A stretch of 64,000 nucleotides of DNA from Niallia sp. FSL W8-0635 (GTDB taxonomy: Bacteria; Bacillota; Bacilli; Bacillales; Cytobacillaceae), in NCBI RefSeq assembly GCF_038007965.1, contig NZ_JBBOYD010000001.1, positions 4,442,501 to 4,506,500 on the forward strand, in the 5' to 3' direction. The translations under genes and the position numbers were made by a program. This document shows, piece after piece, positions 37,293-47,779 of the stretch (position 1 is its first letter; every line of letters begins with the position of its first letter). The notes below the pieces were generated by a model. The model searched no databases, was not told where the DNA came from, and saw only the letters and a program-made list of their open reading frames with translations.

Positions 37293-37441
37293 TAGTTTAA
37301 GTATATAATCACTATATAAACAGTAATAACATTTTACAAAAGAAAGAATTTTACGATACTATGGAGAAAAGTAACAGCAAAGTAAATAATTAACGATTCT
37401 TGTTCTCCATTTAATAATGAAATAGCTTTAAATACTATTAA

Positions 37442-38425
<984 letters not shown>

Positions 38426-38431
38426 TATGAT

Positions 38432-38466
38432 AAAAGCCTATTGCTGTTTATATGCAATAGGCTTTT
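38432..38466. terminator. Bidirectional terminator between ldh and the alkyltransferase-like gene
   Basis: AAAAGCCTATTGC and GCAATAGGCTTTT form a 13-bp perfect stem with A and T runs on each side. It serves both convergent genes. Confidence 0.88.
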
Positions 38467-38791
38467 ATTCATTTTCACCCATTAAATGAAGGGGCTCATA
38501 CCCACATTCTATTAAAGGAACCGATCCATTTTGCTGAAATAAAACTCCTTCTTCTTCTAGCATCCTTCTTTGAAGCTGCCCATGTTCACCTGTTAATCCA
38601 ATACAGCCTTTACTATTAAGCACTCTATGCCATGGGAGCTGATACTTTTCAGATAAGGAATGAAGGACCCTAACAACTTGTCTTGCTGCTCTAGGACTGC
38701 CCGCAATCTTCGCAATTTGCCCATATGTCATTACTTTTCCCATAGGAATATCTGCAATAATTTCTACTACCTTTTTCGTAAAAGGCTTCAT
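38465..38791 (-). CDS. Alkyltransferase-like protein (ATL, MGMT fold)
   Basis: A 108-residue protein of the MGMT/Ada C-terminal domain family. The helix-turn-helix region (MTYGQIAKIAGSPRAARQV) and the active-site strand are clear, but the usual PCHRV reads PWHRV: Trp replaces the methyl-acceptor Cys. Such ATL proteins bind O6-alkylguanine lesions and direct them to nucleotide-excision repair. It stands alone, convergent with ldh. Confidence 0.9.
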   Translation of the reverse strand: MKPFTKKVVEIIADIPMGKVMTYGQIAKIAGSPRAARQVVRVLHSLSEKYQLPWHRVLNSKGCIGLTGEHGQLQRRMLEEEGVLFQQNGSVPLIECGYEPLHLMGENE

Positions 38792-39046
38792 TCTATTGCC
38801 TCCATTCTAATTTGCTTTCTCTTAAACATCCTCTTATTTTAGCAGAATTTCGATCTATTTTTAATCTACTTCATCCTGCTATTGGATGTTATCTTTGGAC
38901 TTCTTGTATTACTTACTTGCAAGTTCTCCCTCAACCAAAGGTTCTAGGAAATTTTTCATATTTTCGTTCAATTTTTTATAAAAACTCATTTTTTTCTCCT
39001 AATAGGGAATAAACGTACTAATAAGACAAGGAAGGGAGTACTACGA

Positions 39047-39835
39047 ATGAAAAAAACTCTATTCTTTTTACTCTTCACTTTTTCTCTAATCGCAAGTAGC
39101 TGTTCCAATGGTTCAACAGGCAGTCAAACAAATTCACCGACAAAGGAAGCAAATGCTGCTGAACAAGCTAATACAGAAGCTGATCAAACTAATGAGGAGA
39201 TTCCCTCAACCAATGAACAAATAAAAGAAATTCGTTCTATGCTTAAAATGAAAGATTCTAAATTACCGACAAAATTCCCTATAACAGATACTGAATATGT
39301 AGGAGCCAAAATGAATAAAAATGAATCAGATGAATATTCTATTTCATTTTATCAAACACAAGAACCTGTACCAATTAACGACGAGTCTTTAGCTACAAAC
39401 GATAACCGGATTGCGACTTTTAAAGCAGAAACTTTCGATGACCCAGCTAAACAAAAGGAGCTATTCCCCGAGGTTTCATTGGACTCTATACCAGATGATA
39501 TGAAGGTAGAATTAGGACATCAAATTATCGGAATGAAAGAAGGCGCAGCAGGGAGTTCTTATTTACTTTGGAAAGAAGGTCGTTGGGTATTACAAATTAA
39601 ATCGATTTCCGCTGATGAATTAGACACTATTAATATTGCTAGAAAGATGGTTGATTATCTGGAAGAGAATGCGCTCCCTGTTCCGAAGGATAATGGACGG
39701 ATTGAGGTTAGCTATCCGCAAAACGCAGAAGAAGTTGAGGTAACGGCAAGATGGGAAGAAGAAAATATTGTTTATACTTTAGAAACTGAGGAAGTACCGA
39801 TAAATGCTTTAATGATGACTGTCTCAACAGAATGA
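39047..39835 (+). CDS. Hypothetical lipoprotein
   Basis: A 262-residue predicted lipoprotein: hydrophobic N-terminus with a lipobox-like IASSC (Cys at about residue 19), then a Ser/Thr/Asn/Glu-rich linker to residue 60 and a globular domain. I do not recognise the family. GGGAG precedes the start by 8-9 bases. A tandem 21-bp repeat follows its stop codon. No neighbour gives functional context. Confidence 0.75.
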   Translation: MKKTLFFLLFTFSLIASSCSNGSTGSQTNSPTKEANAAEQANTEADQTNEEIPSTNEQIKEIRSMLKMKDSKLPTKFPITDTEYVGAKMNKNESDEYSISFYQTQEPVPINDESLATNDNRIATFKAETFDDPAKQKELFPEVSLDSIPDDMKVELGHQIIGMKEGAAGSSYLLWKEGRWVLQIKSISADELDTINIARKMVDYLEENALPVPKDNGRIEVSYPQNAEEVEVTARWEEENIVYTLETEEVPINALMMTVSTE

Positions 39836-39929
39836 TTTGTAACCAGGGCTAGCGCAAACTTGAATAATCCGACTATAACTAACTTGATTTCAGCAGGATT
39901 TTCGGTTTATCGGATTACTTCATTCTTCT

Positions 39930-40055
39930 TTTCAGTTAAATTTTTCGGTTTTTTCAGCCAAACCCACTTGCTTTTCAGCCAAACTCCCTTGCTTTTCAGC
40001 CAAACTCCCTTGCTTTTCAGCCAAACTTTCGATTTTTCAGCCTATCCCCTATCTA
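39930..40055. repeat. Tandem 21-bp repeat, about six units
   Basis: TTTTCAGCCAAACTCCCTTGC-type units begin at 39930 (diverged), 39951, 39972, 39993, 40014 and 40035, always 21 bp apart; 39888 is a further degenerate start. Three middle copies are nearly identical, consistent with recent slippage. It lies between the lipoprotein gene and the terminator of the reductase gene. Confidence 0.85.
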
Positions 40056-40061
40056 TATAAC

Positions 40062-40113
40062 AAAAAAAGAGTTATTGGAAAAGTAAATTTCCTTCTCCAA
40101 TAACTCTTTTTTT
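40062..40113. terminator. Bidirectional terminator
   Basis: An 18-bp perfect stem (40062-40079 with 40096-40113) with A7 and T7 runs on either side. It can end the minus-strand reductase gene and any plus-strand transcript through the 21-bp repeat. Confidence 0.88.
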
Positions 40114-40134
40114 GAAACCACTTAAAAATAAAGT

Positions 40135-41217
40135 TTATGCACGTACTTTCATCACGGAACAGTCGTCACAATGGATCATGTTTTTGATTAGTTCTTTGTT
40201 CTTTTCTTCAAATAGTTCATTATGTGATGACACCATAGCACTATTGCTTGCTTCCGGTTGGATATATAATTTGGCTTTATTGACTGCATTTGCTGCGTCT
40301 TGGAAAGCCCCTGCTATTAAATGGACTTTTCCTTCATGCTTTAGGATATCTCCAGCAGCAAAAATTCCTGGTACAGATGTTTCACTATTAACATTGCCTG
40401 CTATGTAAAAATCTTCAAGCATGTCAATTTTTAATTTACTATTTTTTAATAGAGAAGAATCCATTTCATAGCCATGGTTAATAACCACTTCATCTACCTT
40501 TAGAGTAGTTACTTCTTCTGATTGTGTATTTGTTAATTCAACTGAATCAATACGATTATGATTTTCGTTAGCAATCAGTTTCGTAATAGATGTATGGAAT
40601 AAACACTCTACATTGCTTTCTAACAATTCTCTCGCTTTCGCCTCGTGACCTGCAAGTGTATCCTTTCGACATGTTAAATACACTTTCTTTGCTATCGGCT
40701 CCAGTTCAAGTGCCCAATCAACAGCTGAGTTTCCGCCACCAGAAAGAACAACCACTTTGTCTCTAAAGTGCATTAAAGATTTCACCGTATAGTTTAAGTT
40801 TGACACTTCAAACCGTTCGGCACCTTCTATTTTTAATTTTTGTGGAGTGACTATTCCGCTTCCTACTGCAACGATAACTGTTTTGGAATAATGGATTTCT
40901 CCTGAATCTGTTTCTAATAGGAAAATGCCTTCCTCATTTTTAGAAATAGAATGAATCTTCGTATTTGTTACTACTTCAGGCTTAAAGGTCAAGCCTTGCT
41001 GTACAAGCTGCTCTCTTAACCTTTCACCTGGCATTGGAGTGATGCCGCCAACATCCCAGATCATTTTCTCTGGATATAAATGCAGCTTTCCGCCTAACTG
41101 TGGTAGAAACTCAATAATTTTTGTCTTCATTTCTCTTAATCCACTATAAAAAGCAGAATACAGTCCTGCCGGTCCGCCGCCAATTATCGTCACATCGAAT
41201 AGTTCTATATGATCCAT
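40135..41217 (-). CDS. Ferredoxin-NADP reductase-like flavoprotein (YcgT/YumC type)
   Basis: A 360-residue thioredoxin reductase-like ferredoxin-NADP reductase. FAD motif TIIGGGPAGLYSAFYSG, NADPH motif VLSGGGNSAVDWALE and the C-terminal FAD motif IFAAGDI are present; the CxxC of thioredoxin reductases is absent from the central domain, although CDDC occurs at the extreme C-terminus (about residue 352). Start at ATG 41217, 11 bases after AGGAG; a GTG 12 bases upstream is also possible. A Fur-box-like site upstream fits the Fur-regulated B. subtilis ycgT. Confidence 0.85.
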   Translation of the reverse strand: MDHIELFDVTIIGGGPAGLYSAFYSGLREMKTKIIEFLPQLGGKLHLYPEKMIWDVGGITPMPGERLREQLVQQGLTFKPEVVTNTKIHSISKNEEGIFLLETDSGEIHYSKTVIVAVGSGIVTPQKLKIEGAERFEVSNLNYTVKSLMHFRDKVVVLSGGGNSAVDWALELEPIAKKVYLTCRKDTLAGHEAKARELLESNVECLFHTSITKLIANENHNRIDSVELTNTQSEEVTTLKVDEVVINHGYEMDSSLLKNSKLKIDMLEDFYIAGNVNSETSVPGIFAAGDILKHEGKVHLIAGAFQDAANAVNKAKLYIQPEASNSAMVSSHNELFEEKNKELIKNMIHCDDCSVMKVRA

Positions 41218-41291
41218 TAACCTGCTCACTCCTATTTTGAAATTTTAGTACTATTTATATATGATTAAATCTTTTTCTTTATTAGTTAAAT

Positions 41292-41306
41292 TGATTATCA
41301 TTCTCA
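41292..41306. promoter_or_regulatory. Fur box-like site before the reductase gene
   Basis: TGATTATCATTCTCA; read on the minus strand TGAGAATGATAATCA, matching the 7-1-7 Fur pattern TGATAATNATTATCA at 12 of 14 positions. It implies iron-dependent repression. Confidence 0.6.
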
Positions 41307-41547
41307 TTTACATACTACCTTTTTTTTAGAATTTTTTCAATCCTATAAAGAAAACTTTTAATGAACTGTTTGTGAATAGATGTTGTTCTACTACAAATAG
41401 AGATCATACGTTCCTTTTTTCTCAATTAAAGGATAGAATCAAGAGTTATTTAGTGAATTAGGCAGTATTTATAAGCATACAGCCTATTTAATTTAATCAG
41501 AAAAAACTTTATGAACGATACAAACTGTATATGCTTTATTTTCACGT

Positions 41548-41577
41548 TTGCGCTATCTATTACTTGTTTTATATAAT
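41548..41577 (+). promoter_or_regulatory. Possible opuA promoter
   Basis: TTGCGC (41548-41553), 18 bp, TATAAT (41572-41577), about 240 bp before the opuAA start. Spacing is plausible but the -35 is poor. Between it and the gene I see only short hairpins such as CCCATTACCATACTGGG; nothing recognisable as a riboswitch. Confidence 0.35.
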
Positions 41578-41815
41578 AAGGGTAACTCTACAGGAGAAGG
41601 ATATGGATAAGTCCCATTACCATACTGGGAGTAATACAAGCAAGTAATACTAAATAAAAAACTATATTACCCAAAGAACCACTATAAGTATTGCCATAAT
41701 ACTCGCTTAATTCCTACTATTCCTCTATAAATAATCAAATTTTAATTTTCTATTTCTTATTATTTATCCATATTCTGAAAATCTCCAAGATAAACCTTTT
41801 AAGGAGAAGTGATTC

Positions 41816-43012
41816 ATGCATAAGATCGAAGTCAAAAATCTCACAAAGATATTTGGAGGCAACCCCAAAGAAGGGCTTAAAAGACTCCAAGCAGGCGAAG
41901 AAAAAACGAAAATACTGAAAGAAACTGGGATGACAATTGGAGTCGATAGTGCTTCTTTTCATGTAAAACAAGGAGAGTTCTTTGTCATTATGGGTTTATC
42001 CGGGAGTGGAAAATCTACACTTATTCGTCTAATCAATCGACTTATCGAGCCAACTTCTGGTGAAGTCCTAATAGATGGAAAAAACATTACCACCATGAAC
42101 AAAAAGGAGCTTATAGAAACCCGTCGGAAAAAACTTAGTATGGTTTTTCAGAATTTTGCGTTATTTCCAAATCGCACCGTACAGGAAAATGTAGAATACG
42201 GATTAGAAATTCAAGGCCATCCTAAGAAGGAGCGTGCAGAAAAGGCTATTAAAGCAATTCATGATGTTGGTCTTAAAGGCTATGAAGCCAGTTTCCCTAA
42301 TCAGCTAAGTGGGGGTATGCAACAACGTGTAGGTCTAGCTAGAGCATTAGCAAATGATAGCGATATCCTTTTAATGGATGAAGCCTTTAGCGCTTTGGAT
42401 CCACTAATTCGTAAAGAAATGCAGGATGAACTCATTCGTTTACAAAACAAGCTAGGGAAAACTATTATTTTCATCACCCACGACCTAGACGAAGCACTCA
42501 AGCTAGGTGATCGAATTGCCATTATGAAAAATGGCTCCATTGTACAATTAGGTACAGCTGAAGAAATTTTAGAAAATCCAGCGAATGATTATGTATCTAC
42601 CTTTGTAGAAGATGTCGATCGTTCCAAAGTTTTAGTTGCTGGACAAATTATGAAGCAGCCAGATCTTATTACTACGTGGAAGGATGGACCTAGGGTAGCA
42701 GTAAGAAAAATGGAAGAAGCTGGTCTATCAAGTATTTTTGTAGTAGATAAGGATAAGCAATTAAAAGGTATCCTTACTATTGATGCTGCCATCAATGCGT
42801 ACAAAGAAAATAAATGGGTGGAGGATGTATTAGAGCATGATTTCCATTCCACCACATACGACACTCCATTAAATGACTTAATTGGAGTTGCAGCAGAATC
42901 AAAATTTCCTATTGCAGTTACAGAAAATAATAGATTACTAGGAATCATCGTACGAGTCTCTATATTGTCTGGACTTATTCTCGGAAAAGAACAAAAGGAG
43001 GCTATCATATGA
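41816..43012 (+). CDS. opuAA: Glycine betaine ABC transporter ATPase OpuAA
   Basis: A 398-residue ATPase. GLSGSGKST (Walker A), LSGGMQQR (signature) and DILLMDEA (Walker B) are followed by two CBS domains (about residues 280-395), which sense ionic strength in this family. It powers uptake of the osmoprotectant glycine betaine. Stop overlaps the OpuAB start by 4 bp. Confidence 0.93.
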   Translation: MHKIEVKNLTKIFGGNPKEGLKRLQAGEEKTKILKETGMTIGVDSASFHVKQGEFFVIMGLSGSGKSTLIRLINRLIEPTSGEVLIDGKNITTMNKKELIETRRKKLSMVFQNFALFPNRTVQENVEYGLEIQGHPKKERAEKAIKAIHDVGLKGYEASFPNQLSGGMQQRVGLARALANDSDILLMDEAFSALDPLIRKEMQDELIRLQNKLGKTIIFITHDLDEALKLGDRIAIMKNGSIVQLGTAEEILENPANDYVSTFVEDVDRSKVLVAGQIMKQPDLITTWKDGPRVAVRKMEEAGLSSIFVVDKDKQLKGILTIDAAINAYKENKWVEDVLEHDFHSTTYDTPLNDLIGVAAESKFPIAVTENNRLLGIIVRVSILSGLILGKEQKEAII

Positions 43013-43839
43013 ATTATTTCTTCTTTCCACTAGAAGATTGGACAAATCAATTTGTAGACAATTGGCTACTGCCAGTTTTAGGTGACTTTTTTAACTCTTT
43101 TAGCGGAGTGTTAAGCATATTTATAAATGCTGTCACTAATTTATTTACTTTTATTCCTGCTGAAGTAATAGCAATCCTATTAGCGCTTTTAGCTTGGCGT
43201 CTTGCTGGAAGAGGAATCGCTATTTTTACGATTATTGGATCTCTTTACTTAGGTTCCGTTGGCTTATGGACAGGTGCGATGCAAACTCTATCGATTGTTA
43301 TCGTTGCAACCTTTTTCTCCATCGTTGTTGGGGTTCCTTTAGGTATATTTACAGCAAAAAATCGAACATTGGATCATATTGTTCGACCACTTCTCGATTT
43401 CATGCAAACATTACCAAGCTTTGTTTATTTAATCCCTGCTATTCTACTCTTTGGTTTAGGAGAAGTTCCAGCAGTTATCTCTACTTTCGTTTTTGCTACT
43501 CCACCAGCAGTACGCATGACGAGCTTAGCAATCAAACAAGTACCAGCTGATATCGTAGAAGCTGCTAAAGCTTTCGGTTCTACGTCTTGGCAATTACTTG
43601 TAAAAGTTCAGCTACCGAATGCCATACCAACCATTATGGCAGGTATTAACCAGACCATTATGCTGGCATTATCAATGGCTGTTATCGCTTCGATGATTGG
43701 TTCACCAGGTTTAGGTAGTACTGTTTTATCAGGTATCTCTAGTGTAAATGTTGGATTAGGTCTTACTGGTGGATTAGGTATTGTTGTCCTAGCTATCATA
43801 CTTGATCGAATCACACAAGGTTTAGGAAAAAAAGCGTAA
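43009..43839 (+). CDS. opuAB: Glycine betaine ABC transporter permease OpuAB
   Basis: A 276-residue permease with about six or seven membrane segments and the EAA-type loop DIVEAAKAFGSTSWQLLVKV. It forms the channel with OpuAA. It is followed by opuAC after 48 bp. Confidence 0.92.
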   Translation: MNYFFFPLEDWTNQFVDNWLLPVLGDFFNSFSGVLSIFINAVTNLFTFIPAEVIAILLALLAWRLAGRGIAIFTIIGSLYLGSVGLWTGAMQTLSIVIVATFFSIVVGVPLGIFTAKNRTLDHIVRPLLDFMQTLPSFVYLIPAILLFGLGEVPAVISTFVFATPPAVRMTSLAIKQVPADIVEAAKAFGSTSWQLLVKVQLPNAIPTIMAGINQTIMLALSMAVIASMIGSPGLGSTVLSGISSVNVGLGLTGGLGIVVLAIILDRITQGLGKKA

Positions 43840-43887
43840 AACAAGAATCAACTAAAATTAACAGAAGAAAGGAAGTATACAAATTTT

Positions 43888-44760
43888 ATGAAAAAATTAA
43901 AACTTAGCTTTTTAATGTTATTACTATTTACTCTTTTAATTGGCTGTTCCTCTCAAGGCAAAGATTCAGGAGGAAATGAATCAAGTAATAAAGAAACTAT
44001 TACATTCGGTGTTACCCCTTGGACCAGTACCATTCCTCCAACAAAAGTTGCCAAGCTTTTATTAGAAGATATGGGCTATACAGTAGCGGAGAAAAACGCA
44101 GATGCTGGCGGCGTTTATACTGGTCTTTCACGTGGCGATTTAGATGTATTTATGGATGCTTGGCTACCTGATATGCATGCAAATTATATGGATAGATATA
44201 GCAATCAATTGGAAGATTTAGCAGTTAGCTATACAGAAGGAGAACTTGGTTGGGTTATTCCTTCTGATGTGGAAGGTATTGACAGCATTGAAGATCTAAA
44301 AGGAAAAGAAGATCTCTTTGGCGGAAAAGTGTACGGAATTGAAGAAGGAGCAGGAATGACTGTTACTTCTAAAGAAATGATTGAAGAATATGGATTAGAT
44401 TTAGAATATGTTGCGTCTAGTGAAGGTGGAATGCTAGCACAAGCTTCTAAGCTTATGAAAAGTGGCGATCCTGTTATTTTCCTAGGCTGGCGTCCACATC
44501 CAATGTTTGTTAATTACGATATAAAAGTATTAGAAGATCCAAAAGGTTTCTTTAAAACTTCAGAAGTTCATGTAGTGGTAAATAATGGTCTGAAAGAAAA
44601 AGCACCTGAAGTTCATGAATTTTTAAGTAACTGGAGCATGCCTGTTGAAGACATTGAAGAAATGATTGTTAAGATTGAAGATGGTGCTGATGAAGAAGAA
44701 GTGGCACAGGAATGGATTGATAATAATCAAGATAAAGTCGATGCTATGTTAGGGAAATAA
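43888..44760 (+). CDS. opuAC: Glycine betaine-binding lipoprotein OpuAC
   Basis: A 290-residue lipoprotein, lipobox LIGCS (Cys about residue 20), with the OpuAC fold. Trp residues in TPWTSTIPP, DAWLPDMH and GWRPHPMF are likely members of the aromatic cage for the quaternary ammonium group. It delivers glycine betaine or proline betaine to OpuAB. Confidence 0.92.
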   Translation: MKKLKLSFLMLLLFTLLIGCSSQGKDSGGNESSNKETITFGVTPWTSTIPPTKVAKLLLEDMGYTVAEKNADAGGVYTGLSRGDLDVFMDAWLPDMHANYMDRYSNQLEDLAVSYTEGELGWVIPSDVEGIDSIEDLKGKEDLFGGKVYGIEEGAGMTVTSKEMIEEYGLDLEYVASSEGGMLAQASKLMKSGDPVIFLGWRPHPMFVNYDIKVLEDPKGFFKTSEVHVVVNNGLKEKAPEVHEFLSNWSMPVEDIEEMIVKIEDGADEEEVAQEWIDNNQDKVDAMLGK

Positions 44761-44762
44761 TC

Positions 44763-44796
44763 AAAAAACGGATACCTTAAGGGTGTCCGTTTTTTG
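44763..44796 (+). terminator. Terminator after opuAC
   Basis: AAAAAACGGATACC pairs with GGTGTCCGTTTTTT (one G-U) around a short loop, with its own T6 tail. Confidence 0.88.
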
Positions 44797-44833
44797 ATTT
44801 AATTAATCTTCTTACTTCACCTATTAGGACGGT

Positions 44834-46402
44834 TTAATAACTATCTAATCCCTCATATCGGAAGTAAGCAAAGTCGGCGTGGGAGGCTGCTTTTTTATCC
44901 ATATCGTGGACACCTATACCAATGAAATTACCTGTAAAACCTCCTGCTAAAAACAACAGGTCTTGACTGGTTCCTATTTCTTGCCAATCTTCCTCTTGGT
45001 CTGACCGGAAATAGAAATTTCCTATTGCACCATCACCAATCACTTTTAAATATACTTCTTTTGTCGTAATAGGAATGATTATTGGGTCTAATAGAAACAC
45101 TCCTTGTTCACATCGCATAAACCGGATAACACGGCCTTGTGCCTCATCATAGGTTATGTAGGCATATAGATAATTTGTATCGTTTAGATAAAGCATGAGT
45201 CCAGCCATTTGATTATAGGTAACAGGATGAAATTCTACCTTTGTTTCTGCATGAAAGTGAAAGTCCTTTTGACGGATTGCTACTAGATGATGCTCGAAAA
45301 GAGACTGAATGGAATCACCAGAAAACATGCGTAGATAGCCTTTTCTACTTGTTAAATCACACCAAGATTCATCTGCTAAAATTCGTAAAGTGTTCCACTC
45401 TTTTTTTAATGGTCCTGTAAAGTCATCTTCAAAATCAGTATCCTTATTAAGAACTACTGGTTCCTCTGTTATAATTTCTGTTAACAAGCTAGGACCGTTT
45501 TCCTCTGTTGCCAGTCTTAGCCAGCCATCCTTTGTCCAATAGACCTCTTCTATTGCTGTTTCTCTTCCTAGAATGGCCGCCCTTTTTTGCAAGGGGCGAG
45601 TTGCTAAATATACCATATACCAATTTCCAAGCGGAGTTTGCACGATACTTCCATGGCCTGAGCATTGAAGGAGTGACTCTGGTTTATCACTGGCAGTAAG
45701 CATTGGATTTTTCGGGTCTAATTCATATGGACCTATTATTTCTTTTGAACGGCAAACCGTAACAGAATGACCTTTTCCAGTCCCTCCCTCTGCCGTTATT
45801 AAATAGTAGTATTCCCCATAGCGATAGAGATGGGGCGCTTCTGTTTTAGCTAATTCTGTGCCATCAAAAATTTTAAACACAGGACCAATTAACGCTTTTT
45901 TTGTTGGATCCAATTCTTGCATCACAATACCAGCCGACTTATTTCCAGTTGTCATGCGATAATCCCATATCTCATTTAGCAGCCACTTGCGTCCATCCTT
46001 ATCATGAAACAAAGATGGATCAAAACCACTGCTATTTAAATAAACAGGTTCTGACCAAGGTCCATTTATCGTAGGGGCAGTAATCAAATAGTTATGAGAG
46101 TCCTTAAATGGCCTTCTCGTACTTTTTACATCTGTATATATTAGATAGAATATCCCATCTGAGTAGCTAATTTGCGGAGCCCATATACTACCATTTTGAG
46201 GGTTACCTCTTAAATTCACTTGGTTGGTTAGTATATCTGTTTCATGCTCCCAATTCACTAGATTGTTAGATTTATAAATACGAATACCTGGTAACCATTC
46301 AAAGGAAGATACAGCTATATAATATGTATCTCCTACTCTTATTATATTTGGATCTGGATTAAACCCTCTCAATATCGGATTTTTAATAGGAGTTCGATAC
46401 AT
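44834..46402 (-). CDS. Beta-xylosidase / arabinofuranosidase, GH43_11 type
   Basis: A 522-residue intracellular GH43 enzyme without signal peptide. The five-bladed propeller carries GFNPDPN (base Asp), SGFDPSLFHD (pKa-modulating Asp) and KTEAPHLYRY (acid Glu); the C-terminal 200 residues form a beta-sandwich typical of the XynB group. It removes xylose or arabinose from short oligosaccharides. It is the last gene of the pectin operon, overlapping the preceding small gene by 20 bp. Confidence 0.88.
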   Translation of the reverse strand: MYRTPIKNPILRGFNPDPNIIRVGDTYYIAVSSFEWLPGIRIYKSNNLVNWEHETDILTNQVNLRGNPQNGSIWAPQISYSDGIFYLIYTDVKSTRRPFKDSHNYLITAPTINGPWSEPVYLNSSGFDPSLFHDKDGRKWLLNEIWDYRMTTGNKSAGIVMQELDPTKKALIGPVFKIFDGTELAKTEAPHLYRYGEYYYLITAEGGTGKGHSVTVCRSKEIIGPYELDPKNPMLTASDKPESLLQCSGHGSIVQTPLGNWYMVYLATRPLQKRAAILGRETAIEEVYWTKDGWLRLATEENGPSLLTEIITEEPVVLNKDTDFEDDFTGPLKKEWNTLRILADESWCDLTSRKGYLRMFSGDSIQSLFEHHLVAIRQKDFHFHAETKVEFHPVTYNQMAGLMLYLNDTNYLYAYITYDEAQGRVIRFMRCEQGVFLLDPIIIPITTKEVYLKVIGDGAIGNFYFRSDQEEDWQEIGTSQDLLFLAGGFTGNFIGIGVHDMDKKAASHADFAYFRYEGLDSY

Positions 46403-46826
46403 AATTTTCTCCTTTCTTTGTAGAACTATCTACTTTTCTAAATAAGCATAAAGCTGCTGCTAGAAAAAAAAGAAACGCAATGGGAAAGGCAATAAATTGG
46501 GTACCAATTAAGGTTGTGAGTCCAGCAAACAGATAGAGTATAGCCGCCCACTGTGGAAAGCGTTCTTTCCAAATTAAAGCGGTTGCAAACACTACAAAAA
46601 TTAGTACAAGCAACAGAGCAATCCCAAACCATATCGCCAAAGCTTTCATTGCTTCCAAGCTATCATTTATATGACTGATAGAAATACCCTCTTGAAGAAT
46701 CGGAAATACCGTTTCTTTATAGGTCTCTTCATCCATGGAGGTTATTGTTAAAGAAAACCCTCCTAGAAAGATGACACAGAACGTAACCCCTACCACGCCA
46801 ATCATGACTTCCCATTTTCGCTTCAA
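46383..46826 (-). CDS. Small membrane protein, DUF4064-like
   Basis: A 147-residue protein with about four hydrophobic segments. The start is TTG at 46826: GGGGAG lies 8 bases upstream, and TTGA overlaps the stop of the pectinesterase gene, implying translational coupling. An ATG at 46868 is possible but has no good site. The N-terminal RKWEVMIGVVGV resembles DUF4064 membrane proteins. Why such a protein is in a pectin operon is unclear. Confidence 0.6.
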   Translation of the reverse strand: MKRKWEVMIGVVGVTFCVIFLGGFSLTITSMDEETYKETVFPILQEGISISHINDSLEAMKALAIWFGIALLLVLIFVVFATALIWKERFPQWAAILYLFAGLTTLIGTQFIAFPIAFLFFLAAALCLFRKVDSSTKKGENYVSNSY

Positions 46827-47779
46827 GTTCTTTTCTCCCCTTCCTGCTTGCTTTCTATCTGAATCCAATCTGGCTTTTTTATCCTATCCTTTTGTTCATA
46901 AACATTGTCTATTTCCTTGTATGCTGCTGTTTTTCGATTTTCCTTCCTACCCCAATCGTCCCATCTATCCGGATGAATATGTGAACCCATTCTACATTGA
47001 GAAAAGGTAACCCTCGCATAAGGTCTCCAAGGTCTGCCTAAATAAACTTTCTCTACATTAGATTCTGCAGTTAAATAGCAAGCTGAAAAGAATAATCCCT
47101 TTTGTCCTTCTGGTGTACTTGCTGCCGTTATATACCCTGGCTCATCATTTTGCCGTTTAAGTGATTTCAACTCACAGTTTTCAAACAGCCCCTCTCCGCC
47201 TCCAAAGATAAAGTCCACTGTCCCTTCTATATAACAATGAAGAAACGCTATTCGCTTATTTGGATATTCCCACTTAATCTTAGGAGTTAAAAACGGTGAG
47301 CCATCCTTTTGCACAGCAGGTAAAGGACCAAGGCAAATAGTATCTTGATACCCTTTCAAGACACAATTTTTAAGGACTATTCCATCTCCCTCACTGTATA
47401 GTGCCACTGCCTGCCCTACCGTTTCACCAGGCCCAGCATTATTTATAATTTCCACATTTTCTATCCATATATTTTCTGCATTAATAAAAACGGTTGCTGT
47501 TTGAAAGGTTCCTATCTCTCGTCCAGCTACATCTAATTGACGAGCATATTTATTTCCAATAATTCGGACAGTCCCAATCCCAATAAACTTCCGATTCGAT
47601 TGATAGAGCAAGATATTTTCCTCATAATCTCCATTTAATAGCAAGAATGTTACAGGCTCTACCATACTTGAACAATAATTAATGGCCTCTTGGACACTAG
47701 AAAAATCACAAATTTTGCTCTTTCCAATGACAAACTGCTGCGGCTTTTTCACAAATACTTCTGCAGGAAGTTTTCCCAT
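46823..47779 (-). CDS. Pectin methylesterase (CE8), intracellular
   Basis: A 318-residue parallel beta-helix protein with CE8 motifs: GYQDTIC, GTVDFIFGGGEGLFENC and LGRPWRPYARV, containing two catalytic Asp residues and the Arg. There is no signal peptide, so it probably acts on imported methylated oligogalacturonides. I place the start at 47779 (GAGGAAACG before ATG); the longer reading to 47836 would extend further into the preceding gene. It overlaps that gene by 31 bp. Confidence 0.88.
   Translation of the reverse strand: MGKLPAEVFVKKPQQFVIGKSKICDFSSVQEAINYCSSMVEPVTFLLLNGDYEENILLYQSNRKFIGIGTVRIIGNKYARQLDVAGREIGTFQTATVFINAENIWIENVEIINNAGPGETVGQAVALYSEGDGIVLKNCVLKGYQDTICLGPLPAVQKDGSPFLTPKIKWEYPNKRIAFLHCYIEGTVDFIFGGGEGLFENCELKSLKRQNDEPGYITAASTPEGQKGLFFSACYLTAESNVEKVYLGRPWRPYARVTFSQCRMGSHIHPDRWDDWGRKENRKTAAYKEIDNVYEQKDRIKKPDWIQIESKQEGEKRT

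Noticed and set aside
39860..40060. A 66-codon ORF with a seven-residue repeat (FSQTPLL)
   Set aside because: The period only reflects the 21-bp DNA repeat; there is no ribosome-binding site and the composition is not gene-like.
43194..43550. 118-codon plus-strand ORF inside opuAB
   Set aside because: Alternative frame of a well-conserved permease, rich in Cys, Ser and Tyr without family similarity.
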